Below are positions 13,901 through 24,296 of a DNA stretch of 64,000 nt, in pieces. Every line of letters begins with the position of its first letter. Within the stretch, counting starts at the first letter, position 1. The notes beneath the pieces are model-generated. The model was not told the origin of the DNA and ran no database searches. It was given only the letters and a program-made list of their open reading frames with translations. The stretch lies in contig CAJNOJ010000401.1 of the NCBI GenBank assembly GCA_905250025.1, forward strand, positions 6,858-70,857, given 5' to 3'. The position numbers were made by a program, and so were the translations under genes. The DNA is from Adineta ricciae. Taxonomy: Eukaryota > Rotifera > Eurotatoria > Adinetida > Adinetidae.

Positions 13901-14041
13901 CCATTCATTTTCTGTTGAGTTTAGTTTGATAAATAGGTCACGAATATCCATTAAAGTATGTCCATGGATGACATGTTTCAATGTGTCTTTTTCTAATAGA
14001 TAATCGATTGAGTTTATTGCACGTGCAATTATCTCATTCAT
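7912..14041 (-). CDS. Large NACHT-domain NTPase with helical-repeat C-terminus
   Basis: Two exons: 10456-14041 and 7912-10415, joined over a 40-base intron (GTGAGT donor, AAG acceptor) that restores frame and gives 2,029 residues. Residues 1-230 are helical and charged. The NACHT NTPase follows: Walker A GDPRSGKST at about 246-254, Walker B ALILLDGLDE at about 331-340, and a sensor VTTR at about 399-402. The remaining roughly 1,600 residues are Leu/Ile/Phe/Asn-rich alpha-helical repeats (HEAT/TPR-like), with no LRR signature. NACHT proteins are STAND-class signalling ATPases that oligomerise on ligand sensing; no effector domain is recognisable here and the ligand is unknown. The start Met at 14041 is the first in frame and upstream DNA is non-coding. 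The exon junction sits between two helices of one repeat, supporting the intron; a simple +1 frameshift is the alternative. Confidence 0.85.
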
Positions 14042-16106
14042 ATCTTCTTCAATAATAAATTAATATCCCTTTCACACAAAAACTAAACAAAATTAATCTC
14101 TTTTTAAGTCAATGCTCATTCACATCGAATATGTGATGTACCAATCAAAAAGGAACAGAGCCTCTGTGAAGTAATCGATATTTATACAGGAATTTCTTGT
14201 GTTCTTGAAGATGTCAGCATTGTATAAACGCAGTTGACACACATAGAGCTCGAACAGACAGAAAAAGGAATTAACTTAATCTGAGGATGAGCGTACTTCT
14301 TATTCATTCACATTCTAGTTGTTAACGTAAAAGTGTATTACGAACATAAATAAAAAATAACCAGTTAGTCTTTTGCTAAGCAAGTTCAGTCATAACACGA
14401 ACACGTTTAGGTATAAAAGTAAGACATGTTATATATCCACATGAGATAAATTTTGATCCACTATCAATAAATGCAACTTGTTATAGCATTCTTGTTACAA
14501 TCATCACAATATATCGTGCATTTCTCATGTTTCAATTATATCTATAAGCATCATTATAGAATTGAATCATACTTGCATACGATTTGCATCAACTCTTTGA
14601 CATTCCTGTGTCGTAGATGTCACCAATCGGGAAGGCGTCAAAACTATCGTAAAATGATGATAGATTTGTACACTTAGGAGAGCCTAATTAAGATAAAAGA
14701 TAGTTAATTATCATTTGCTCACACACTGTATAAAACAATGATGATTTTCTAGTCAATCGTTATCAACTTCGATTTCACTACATAATATGAAATTTTAGCG
14801 AATTTCGAAACTAAAATCACATTAATATCCGTTCATCGGTACATCTTGTACAGAAGAGTTAAAGAACGAACAATGAATTTCTTATTTTATCGTACATAAT
14901 ACACAAGAATCGATATAGCTCAATGCTAAACAATCAAAAGTGTCTCTTAATTATAACTACTCACAACAAAGATAATCGAACCTTTTCACAAAAGCATCTG
15001 TTTTTCCCTCTTCTTCTTAATTTATGTTGTCTTTCCAAGCACTGTTCCACATTCAATTCATATTTTCAGTTAAGTCTTTTTCGTTGAAAGATACTTAATT
15101 AATTATTCAACGTCATCTTTCTTTCGACAATACAATTGTTATTATTTTATTCTACTACCTATTGATGGTGCATTGCAATCGGTACTTTGATCTCTTGAAT
15201 TATAGAAACGTCACAAACGTGGACATACGCACACCTTTCTAGACTATTCTATCCGGTTTTTTCTCAATGTACAAATTTAAGTTTATCCCTCGAGCGAAAG
15301 ATTTCGCTGGGTTGTCAACTTGAAAATCGTTTTATCATTTTGACAAACGATGAAACTTTATATAATCACAAAATCATGAACCGTTGCAGATATTCGAAGT
15401 CTTTGAGAAGAATTAAAAATGAGTCGTTTCATGCATCAAACAGATCAAAACTACCGAGAGTGAATCTGTACGAAAATTCTTCGAAATGCGTTATTAATTG
15501 TTTCGAAGTATGAAAACAAATGGCGAATGTATCGACATTAACTTATTCCGCGAAATCTTGCACAATGAACTTTCCAACAAACCTTATGACAAATGTTTAT
15601 TATGTTTCCTTAACAAAACAAACCAAACATATTGAGAGTGAGCGTCGCTTGCGTCATGAAAATCTCTCATCGTTACTATGGTGAAGATTGCAATATTTTT
15701 CTCACTATTTAACAATGCAGTCTGCTATCGATCCTATTCATAGTTTTTAATCCACTTGCTGCTGTAAAGTGACCGAATAAAGGTGACCTACCCAAATATA
15801 TATTTTACTTCGATAAAATAACTTCAATAGAGGGGTGAGGGTAAAGTTGAATATGAGATTAAAAAAATACTGTTACCCTCAAGACATAGTCGAATATATG
15901 ATGAGAATGACATGATACATGATAAATATATTTTTCAGTCGGAGAAAGTTATAATGATTCTTCGATTTGGAGCAGAATAAAAGAGTGAAACCGATAAAAC
16001 ATATTTTATCTCAAGTCAATAGAAGCTTTTTTTCCCTCATTTATTCATCTGATATAAATATTTTGTGCTGAGTTAAAAAATATTCTGATTTCATTCTTCG
16101 AAAAAC
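14042..16106. other. Intergenic stretch without recognisable genes
   Basis: Two kilobases between the NACHT gene (minus) and the PDZ-LRR gene (plus), which are divergently transcribed, so both promoters should lie here. No conserved motif was recognised. A weak G-rich match (GAGGGGTGAGGG) lies near 15831. Confidence 0.5.
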
Positions 16107-18473
16107 ATGTCCGAGAACATACAAGCAGCTAACTGTGAAGGTCACTGGGAAGAAAAAGAATTTCTCCTTGAAAGAGTAAGTTTCAAATGAAGAAACTTAC
16201 GTATTATTCTTCTTCATTCGTACTCCGATAGTCAAGTGTTGACGACAATACTCCACTTGGCTTTGCGATTGCCGGTGGCAATGATTTACCAATTGTTAAG
16301 AACTTCATATATATTATTGTAGTTCGTATCATTAAAAATGGATTAGCGGATATTGATAAACAGTTGAAGTGAGTGAATGTCTGGATGCCAGAGATTGATA
16401 ATGAATTTGTTTTCGTAGACTGTACGATATAATCTTACGCGTAAATGAAACTGATTATTCAAATATTAAACATCGAACAGCTATTGAGACATTGAAAATG
16501 TCGGGAAAGCAAGTTTCATTAGTAAGTCTTACTTTCGATAATTTTTTTATTTTATGTTATGATATCTGTTTTTTACTTATCACATGTAGCGAATTCGTCG
16601 CCTTAAATCTCAATTTATGCAAACTATCGAGTTAGAACATCAAAATGGAAAACTAGGGATCGCAATAGAAGGTGGTATTGGAAATGAATATTTCAAAGGG
16701 TTTGTCTAGAATTTCTTATATCACGATTCATAAGAAACTTTCAGAGATCATGGTGTGTTTGTTACTCATATCTACAATCAAATTAGCAAAGAGTTGAATA
16801 TTGGTGATCGATTAATAGAAATCTCATCCAAAGTTAGATTTATGATAAGTCTTTTGTTCTTTTTGTAAGTTCTCATTGAATAATTTTTAGAAAAACACGT
16901 ACGATCTACGATTTGTCACACATAATGAAGCTCGACAACGAATTGGGTTAGCATGTTCAGATAGTCAGAAAGTGAATTTAACTGTTAGTAATCGTGCGCG
17001 AGCGTCGACAAGGTAAATTGATCAAAAAAGATTATATTTGTAAACTTGACGAGCAATTTGTTCAGGCTCACTAGAAAATCAAACATTCTGCATCCGGGTC
17101 AGAATAATCTTCGCGGTACGAAAGACGAAAGTAAAAATTAAATGTTTTAGTTTATTTCACTCATATATATATATCATTCCCTTCAGTAGGCAGAAAAGAT
17201 AACCCAGTGATTTCAGGTCAAGTTCAATATGATGAACGTAATTATCGAAACCAAGGAAGTAATAATATATGATGTTAAATTAAGAGAATAACTTAATTCC
17301 TGCTTTATTTCTATCTATGAAGCCTCCCTTTCAAGCAATGAAAGTAACTATAAAATGATTTCTGATAGCAAAATAGTACCGCTGCGCAAGGATATAAATG
17401 AACAAATACGAATTCAGTCATTTGATTTCGAAGGTAAATTATGAAATTTTAAATCTGGAACTACATTGGACACTTTTGTCATATTATTCATTTAAGATTA
17501 TCAGCGATATGAAAGTTACAATAAATCACATGCGATTGGCTATCCCACGGAAAGGGCAGTATTGTCGCCTACTCCTCTTACGGCCGATTTGCAAATTCAT
17601 CTTGCAGTAGCTCAAAAGACCGGTGTATTACAGTTTGATCAAAAAAATCTAAAAGAAGTAATTCTTATATAGATTTTATTTCACATTCTTCTTCATTAAA
17701 AGATTCCACCTGAAATCTGTTTGATGTCTGGCTTGCGTACTCTGTCTTTAAATAGTAACGACATCCGGCTGCTTCCGGATAATTTAAGAAACTTGATCAG
17801 TTTGAAGAATCTATTTCTAAAATATAATCATATTGGTAAACTATAATTTATCATATTATATTCTATGGCAGAATGTTTGTTTAGAATCTCTATCTTCAAT
17901 TATTTTTAATCATCATTTATCCAAATTAGAGATTCTTCAATTAGATGGCAATCTCCTATATTCTCTACCTAGTTCATTTTCTTATTTGGCTACACTGAAA
18001 CAACTAAATCTTTCGAAAAATAGATTTTCTACAATTCCTCAAGCAATCTTATATTTACCGAATTTACAACTGCTCGATCTGTCCGGTAACCGTATCAGAG
18101 AAATTAGGGATGAAATCGAAAGTCTCGAAGTAGATGAGCTAAATTTAAATAACAATCAAGTAACTCTCTTGCTAAAGTAATTATATCGATATTTCTTTAC
18201 TTTTTTTCCTGTTTTTAGATTTCTCAAATTTCAACAAATATATCAAAATGTAAACGACTGAAAATTTGCCGATTAGACAATAACGAACTTAAGTTAAAAT
18301 CGATTCCTACTTCGTTATTAAAAAACTCTACTGTATTTCAACTGAATATTAACGGTAATTTGTTTGAACAAAAACAACTTCAACTACTCGAAGGTTATGA
18401 TGATTATGAAAGACGATATACAGCAAATCAACACAAAAGAGATGCAACTGCGATACTTGCATCCATGAAATGA
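16107..18473 (+). CDS. Fusion protein: two Discs-large-type PDZ domains plus LRRC57-like LRR
   Basis: Thirteen exons, all GT-AG and phase-consistent: 16107-16175, 16232-16368, 16419-16521, 16590-16699, 16745-16832, 16891-17012, 17066-17115, 17187-17258, 17323-17433, 17497-17657, 17703-17835, 17885-18159, 18219-18473; 561 aa. PDZ1 (about 14-107) has carboxylate loop PLGFAIAGG and the ILRVNETD...HRTAIETLK segment of DLG/PSD-95 PDZ1. PDZ2 (about 111-205) has KLGIAIEGG and VTHNEA as in DLG PDZ2. After a Ser/Asn-rich linker, about residue 317 onward matches LRRC57 from its first helix (VAQKTGVLQ) through LRRs to the terminal NLFEQKQLQLLEGYDDYERR. PDZ domains bind C-terminal peptides of membrane proteins; LRRC57 has no firmly assigned role. 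There is no SH3 or guanylate kinase region. A cytoplasmic scaffold is inferred. Two adjacent genes is the alternative, but exon phases run through without a stop. Confidence 0.85.
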
Positions 18474-18683
18474 TACAGTCTGCTAAATTTCTGTGACAAG
18501 AATATAGTGTATGTCAAATCAATGTGAGTGATCTTAATACAAAAAATAACATGTTCATTCTCGTGATATAATTACTGAGATATAGTTATAAATTTATAAG
18601 AAAAACCCACCCGTTCACATCCTCAAGGTAGCTTTGATATTAAGAAAAGCAAGAGTATATCGCACAAAGTAAAAAACATCAGG

Positions 18684-19027
18684 TCACGGAGGGGTAGAAT
18701 TCGAGTTAAAGAAACGTTCTGACCATTCGTACCAACCAGAATCGAGGACAGTGAGGATTTCAGCTAGGTTTAATTCATCAGCAAAAATAACGGCTACTCT
18801 TGCTCGCCAACCGGTTCCACACATGTAGATCAATCGTTTGTAGCGTCGATTATTGGAATTGCTTTGTCGCATCAATTCGAGATATTCTTCCAATTCTTGC
18901 CAAGTTAAATTTCCATCGAGTAGATCGAACTGAAAATGTGGAATACGACCAGCTATTTTGACGTATGAATAACCGGTAACTTCTCCGGAATACTCTCGAT
19001 AAGTTCGAACGTCGATAAATTTCGTTG
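18684..19027 (-). CDS. Rhodanese-domain sulfurtransferase, 3' exon only
   Basis: One exon after a TTTCCTGTTCAG acceptor, 113 codons to a TGA at 18684. It encodes the C-terminal rhodanese domain of a thiosulfate/mercaptopyruvate sulfurtransferase: KFIDVRTYREYSGEVTGYSY, then an active-site loop CGTGWRA with the catalytic Cys, then DSGWYEWSERF. Such enzymes move sulfane sulfur through a persulfide on that Cys. The upstream exons that should lie at higher coordinates are missing: a pogo-like transposon begins about 130 bases away. The preceding transposase exon ends in phase 2 whereas this exon needs phase 1, so in-frame splicing between them is not supported. Probably a gene cut by a rearrangement; if expressed it needs an unseen 5' part. 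Confidence 0.7.
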
Positions 19028-19153
19028 CTGAACAGGAAAATTGGCTAATTAATGTAGTTAAAATCCATCAGTAGATATTCTAGATAATTTTCATGGATTT
19101 CGGATGAAATTTGTCAAAAGCAAATTTAAAGAACTTTCGCAAAATAAACTTAC

Positions 19154-20645
19154 TTATCTGAATTGCTATAACCTGCATCAGCTGGTCCTCCAGTGCACCA
19201 TTCTTGAAATAATCGTTTTGATTTATAGATGATAAAAGGTGGCCAAAGAAAACCGGTTGCTGAACCACAAAGCATCACGGTTATATATGCTTTACCACCA
19301 GTTCCACCTTCAGTTCGATATGGATTGATTGTTTGTCTATGAACGAGTACTTTGGAATAACCAACACTGTCAGACATCCCTGTGATTTAATCCAAAAGGA
19401 ACTGATGTTCGATAGTAAAAAAATGAGTATCGTTTTACCAGTCTCATCGCAATTAAAGATTTGACCTGGTCGATTGACCAGGTCATTATCATTGATGATC
19501 TTAGTTAGTAAATCATGCCAACCATAGACTTGTTCGATAGTTACTGATGCACGTTTTTTTTCTAGTGGACGTGACTTTTTGAGAACCAAATTTCGATGAC
19601 GTTTAAGAAATGAACGAAACCAGTCATATGATGGTGCTCCCGATGGGAACAAGTGACTTTTATTCAGACTAGTAGCATATTGCTTTGCCAAATCCAAGAA
19701 CTCTTCGGTCGATAAAGGTTTTCCCCAGCTCTTCAAATGAGAAATAGTTTCATATTTTTATGAAGAAAACAACACACATTACTTGTAAAACCAAAGCTGT
19801 TTCTTCGAGGCATTGCTCTTCTGACTTGCTAAATTTGGTGGGACGACCGGTTTCTTGATAAATAGTCAGATTGTTTACGTGTGAATTTAGAGTTGTATAA
19901 GGAACATGGAAATAATTTGCAGCATTTCGGATACTTCGACTTCCATTTTCTACCGCCTCGAGAGCAAGTTGAAAGTCATTTTCAATATACGTTTTTTGTA
20001 GGTTTTTCTTAATATATTTTCTTGGCATTTCAAGAAATTACGTTTCGAAATTTTGTTGAAAAATGAGAATAGATTAAGTTATATTCAGTTTTATTGATTA
20101 ACGGACAAGTATATTTATATATGTATAATACAATGAACAGAACGAAACAAAAAAACGAATGAACATGTCAAAATCACAGTTTCTTATTGGTCCTTCACAT
20201 TCATTCAATGAGTAATAGAACGAAAATGACAGTTAGTATATGAATGATATTTACGAGATTTATTTTTCGATCCATGAGTGGATAAATACCGAAAATTTAT
20301 CTATGATTTCATTACACTTAGCACGCTTATTCTTTCTTCCAACAAACGATTAAAACCATAAGAATTTTCATTGTTTCGTTTGAAAAAGCAACTGTAATGA
20401 AAAAGCATATAAGAATAACTTCCTGCATTCATACATCGTACAGCATTAATGGCATCTGTACATGATGATAGTTGATTTTATGTGCGAAGATAGGAAATAG
20501 TTAGCTGAACAATTCTTCTTAAGTTAATACTGGTCAATATTGCATGCTAAAGACGGTAGAAATTTTTTAAATTTCCGTTAGCTGAAATAATCCGAGTGAT
20601 CCGAATTACCCCATGCAGTTATTACGAGTGATACGAATTACCCCA
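19154..20645 (-). mobile_element. Pogo-like DNA transposon, 3'-truncated (copy 1)
   Basis: Transposase exons on the minus strand: 19783-20028 (82 aa with a Psq-type helix-turn-helix, LALEAVENGSRSIRNAANYF), 19439-19730 (CENP-B-like second DNA-binding region, then IFNCDETG holding the first catalytic Asp), and 19154-19379 (GGTGGKAYITVMLCGSATGFLWPP, part of the DDE fold). Phases agree. The sequence stops near GYSNSDK, so the later catalytic residues and 3' end are lost. Upstream (high-coordinate) DNA carries GGGGTAATTCGGATCA copies typical of a subterminal repeat. Pogo-family transposases cut and paste at TA sites; this copy cannot be autonomous. Confidence 0.8.
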
Positions 20646-20677
20646 CGTACTTACTATGAATGATCCGAATTACCCCA
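20597..20677. repeat. Three 17-bp subterminal repeats at exact 32-bp spacing
   Basis: TGATCCGAATTACCCCA occurs at 20597-20613, 20629-20645 (one mismatch) and 20661-20677. The same motif ends copy 2 of the transposon at 21763-21779 and recurs at 21977-21993. Likely the transposase-binding end of the pogo-like element. Confidence 0.7.
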
Positions 20678-20679
20678 GA

Positions 20680-20680
20680 N
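20680..20680. other. Single-N contig join
   Basis: One N. Sequence starting at 20681 repeats that starting at 19490, so the two sides overlap instead of abutting. Confidence 0.9.
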
Positions 20681-21779
20681 CATTGATGATCTTAGTTATT
20701 AAATCATGCCAACCATAGACTTGTTCGTTAGTTACTGATGCACGTTTTTTTTTCTAGTGGACGTGACTTTTTGAGAACCAAATTTTGATGACGTTTAAGA
20801 AATGAACGAAACCAGTCATATGATGGTGCTCCCGATGGGAACAAGTGACTTTTATTCAGACTAGTAGCATACTACTTTGTCAAATTCGAGAACTCTTCGG
20901 TCGATAAAGGTTTTTCCTAGCTCTTTAGATGAGAAATAGTTTTATATTTTTATGAAGAAAACAACACACATTATTTGTAAAAACCAAAGCTGTTTCTTCG
21001 AGGCATTGCTCTTCTGACTTGCTGAATTTGGTGGGACGACCGGTTTCTTGATAAATAGTCAGATTGTTTACGTGTGAATTTAGAGTTGTATAAGGAACAT
21101 GGAAATAATTTGCAGCATTTTGGATACTTCGACTTCCATTTTCTACCGCCTCGAGAGCAAGTTGAAAGTCATTTTCAATATACTGTTTTTTGTAGGTTTT
21201 TCTTAATATATTTTCTTGACATTTCAAGAAATTACGTTTCGAAATTTTGTTGAAAAATGAGAATAGATTAAGTTATATTCAGTTTTATTGATTAACGGAC
21301 AAGTATATTTATATATATAAAACAATGAACATGTCAAAATCACAGTTTCTTGTTGGTCCTTCACATTCATTCAATGAGTAATAGAACGAAAATGACAGTA
21401 AGTATATGAATGATATTTACGAGACTTATTTTTCGATCTATGAGTGGATAAATACCGAAAATTGATCTATGATTTCATTACACTTAGCACGCTTATTCTT
21501 TCTTCCAATAAACGATTAAAGCCATAAGAATTTTCATTGTTTCGCTTGAAAAAGCAACTGTAATGAAAAAGAGTATAAGAATAACTTCCTGCATTCATAC
21601 ATCGTACAGCATTAATGCCATCTGTACATGATGATAGTTGATTTTATGTGCGAGGATAGGAAATAGTTAGCTGAACAATTCTTCTTAAGTTAATACTGGC
21701 CAATATTGGATGCTAAAGACGGTCGAAATTTTTTAAATTTCCGTTAGCTGAAATAATCGGAGTGATCCGAATTACCCCA
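20681..21779 (-). mobile_element. Pogo-like transposon fragment (copy 2, allelic or duplicated)
   Basis: Near-identical to 19490-20613: the Psq-type helix-turn-helix exon (about 20980-21227) and part of the second exon are present. The start region differs by small indels (MKCQENILRKTYKKQY instead of MPRKYIKKNLQKTY), and the second exon has substitutions and is cut at the N. The motif TGATCCGAATTACCCCA marks its outer end. Not functional as shown. Confidence 0.75.
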
Positions 21780-22516
21780 GTTAGGGTAACTCTGATCAAC
21801 TTCAACATCTCTTTACCATTTTTGCTGGATCTTTTTTTTTGGTACATGGTATCAAGTTCATTCTTTCACCAGTAGATAGAGGACGTTCGGTTCTGCGGTT
21901 TGTGGTAGAAAAAATCACCCTTCTATCACGTATAACGGAGGAGAACGAAACAAAACATTATCAATTTTTGAAATGTTGATCCGAATTACCCCACCGGTCT
22001 CTACCCCATAAGGGTAAGCGGATTTATTGCTTTGGACTACGTTGGCTAATCCAGAAGTGAAAAATTGGTCTTTAGAAAACTAGGTGCCAATAGCTTTGTA
22101 GGCAACCTTTCGAGAAGCGGTTTTCACCAATCGATAGAGCATGTGATGAGGCAGATAATTTGGAAAGAAAGTTTTTCAAAATAACGAATAGTAAAAACGT
22201 TACAGCTGTTTTACTGAGTGTCACTGATTCTTTTTATGCAAACAGCCCTCCTTACTCTACTAAATTTTTTATTCTTCTCTATTATACTTTCAGCAATCAC
22301 ATAGACAAGAACATTGCCAGTCATATACTTACAATGATGACAATACTTTTTTTACTCTAATACCACATTACACTGACTGTTGCACATTTTGTAACATTAC
22401 TATCAACACTAGCCATATTAAGTTCTCTCGGTCCACATCCATCAGTAAAAACGAACTCGTAGTTGAATAGAACATGATTGATATTGTAAAAATGAAGAAA
22501 GAAATGGTGAAGCAAA
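21780..22516. other. Unassigned stretch with an inverted gene fragment
   Basis: Mostly non-coding. 22357-22441 is a near-perfect reverse complement of 22656-22757, part of the frame right of the N at 22517; outside that block the two sides differ. Another copy of the 17-bp transposon motif sits at 21977-21993. Confidence 0.6.
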
Positions 22517-22517
22517 N
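22517..22517. other. Single-N contig join
   Basis: One N at the centre of a local inverted similarity (GAAATGGTGAAGC to the left, GCTTCACCATTTC to the right). Confidence 0.9.
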
Positions 22518-23018
22518 GACATTTCGCTTCACCATTTCTTTCTGCATTCTATAAATACTGCTCTCTCATGTGTAGAGAGCAGTCTCGTATGGAACGATTT
22601 TACTGATGTATGTGATCCTCAGTTCTCTATATATGATGACTGTACTGGATACATTATGATTACCATTGGATGTGGATCGAGAGAACTTAATATGGCTAGT
22701 GTTGATAGTAATGTTACAAAATGTGCAACAGTCAGTGTAATGTGGTATTATCCACGAGATAATTTAACATTAACAATTGAAACATCTTTCACTAAAAAAC
22801 AACGACCATATGGGATTGAAATCGATAATGATGAATTACTCAAAGGTATACCACATGTTTATCGAATTCTTGATGGTCAAGAAACAGAAATCACAACAAC
22901 TGTCAAGAGCATTATTCAAAAATCGGATAATAATTTCCAAGTCGTTCTCAAACTACAAGGCCCTCCAAAGCTCGTCGCCCTTCATGCCGATATTAATTAT
23001 AAAGTGATTGAGATATAA
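22518..23018 (+). CDS. Protein of unknown function, 5' end cut at contig join
   Basis: The frame is open from the N to a TAA at 23016-23018 (166 residues). An internal Met at 22656 is available, but codons upstream (CDPQFSIYDDCTGY) look protein-like, so the gene likely starts further left. No domain recognised; it has a Cys-containing N-terminal half (C-x-D-P, DDCTGY, GCGS, TKC) and a beta-rich C-terminal half. The last 16 or so residues are repeated at 26529-26577 without the rest, marking the edge of the duplicated segment. Confidence 0.5.
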   Translation, partial: DISLHHFFLHSINTALSCVESSLVWNDFTDVCDPQFSIYDDCTGYIMITIGCGSRELNMASVDSNVTKCATVSVMWYYPRDNLTLTIETSFTKKQRPYGIEIDNDELLKGIPHVYRILDGQETEITTTVKSIIQKSDNNFQVVLKLQGPPKLVALHADINYKVIEI

Positions 23019-23699
23019 TCGGACCGTTTCGATTTTATTCTATCAATAGAATATAGTCGTTTGTTAAGTAATAATAGAATCATTCTATATGCTCAAATGA
23101 ATCCGAGTATGTGTTGGTGAATGACGATTCTCAGTCCTACGAATTCTTAAAAAAAAAGAAAGTCATATAGGAATGTCGAACGGTATTTCAAACACACTAA
23201 GTTATATCTAGATTATGTTTCTTCAGATCATCACTCTATCAAAACTTTTTATGTAAATTCAAGTAATTGATAGTAGTTTTCTTACGAAAGACATAAATTA
23301 TAGTTTTAATGTCAAGGAAGAAATCCATTAACGAATCTAAATCGATGGTTGCTCCTCTCCAACCTACTTTTAAAAAAATCAGTATGACAGAATTTTTTTC
23401 TGTAAAAATGTGTTGATTTTATGCATTGCGCAATTGCATTATAATGATTCTGTCTACTTCCTTCGATTGTAACGAGGGTCATATCGAAAAAAACTGGTAA
23501 AAAAACTGAAGTTCGTTTGTGTGTATGTATGTCCGTCGCAGGTCAAAGGACATTTTTCCGAAAAGCCTCAAAAGTTCATAATACGTCGTTTGAGAGGGGT
23601 TTTGAAAGTGAAAGTTGGTTGAGAAAGGGGCTGAGGTAGGGTGGGAGGTAAAAGAACGTTGAACCCTGGTGTCAAAGGTTCATAGTAAAATTTCATCAT

Positions 23700-23972
23700 G
23701 AGTGGAAAAATGAGCAGGTGAAAGAAAGTTTTTCAAAAATCCATATGTGCAAGGAAATCGAAGCATTGGTGCAAGAAGTGAAAGAACCAAATGATCAGCT
23801 GGAGAAGAATGGAACATTGGAAGCCCTCGAGCAATAGTGGGTGACGTTGGCTGAAGTCTTGATGGCATGTCAGACAAGTCGGAGTGAATTGCTGACTAAA
23901 GAACGAAAGTGCGTCGATGTAATCAATAATAATAATATGGATTTGATTCATCTTGACTCGGAGCTTGACTAG
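23700..23972 (+). pseudogene. Coiled-coil gene remnant (copy 1)
   Basis: A frame of about 90 codons reads as a charged coiled coil (KEIEALVQEVKEPNDQLEK ... SRSELLTKERKCVDVI) with one in-frame TAG in the middle (after LEALEQ). The copy at about 27166-27441 keeps the same frame and the same internal stop, so the break predates their divergence. Parent gene not recognised. Confidence 0.45.
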
Positions 23973-24296
23973 ACTGAAAATCCCGTTTAAATATATATTG
24001 ATTTAATCCGAACATAAAACTTTTTTCTACTTTTGCATATCAATATAGCTTGCTTCGAACTATAATAAACTCTCTTCATAAACAGAGTAATTACTAGTAA
24101 TGTTCATCAATGTCCAGTTCAGCAGTACTTAGGTTTCCATCTGGAGTAGGGGATTCTTATTGACTAACGTATTACGAAATATTTTTTTGCATTTCTATCT
24201 AATCAAAAGAAATATGACAATTTATTCAAGCATAAATCAAGTTCATTCATTAGCGCAGTCGCTTTGATTTCAAATATGAAGAAAGAAATATTGCTA

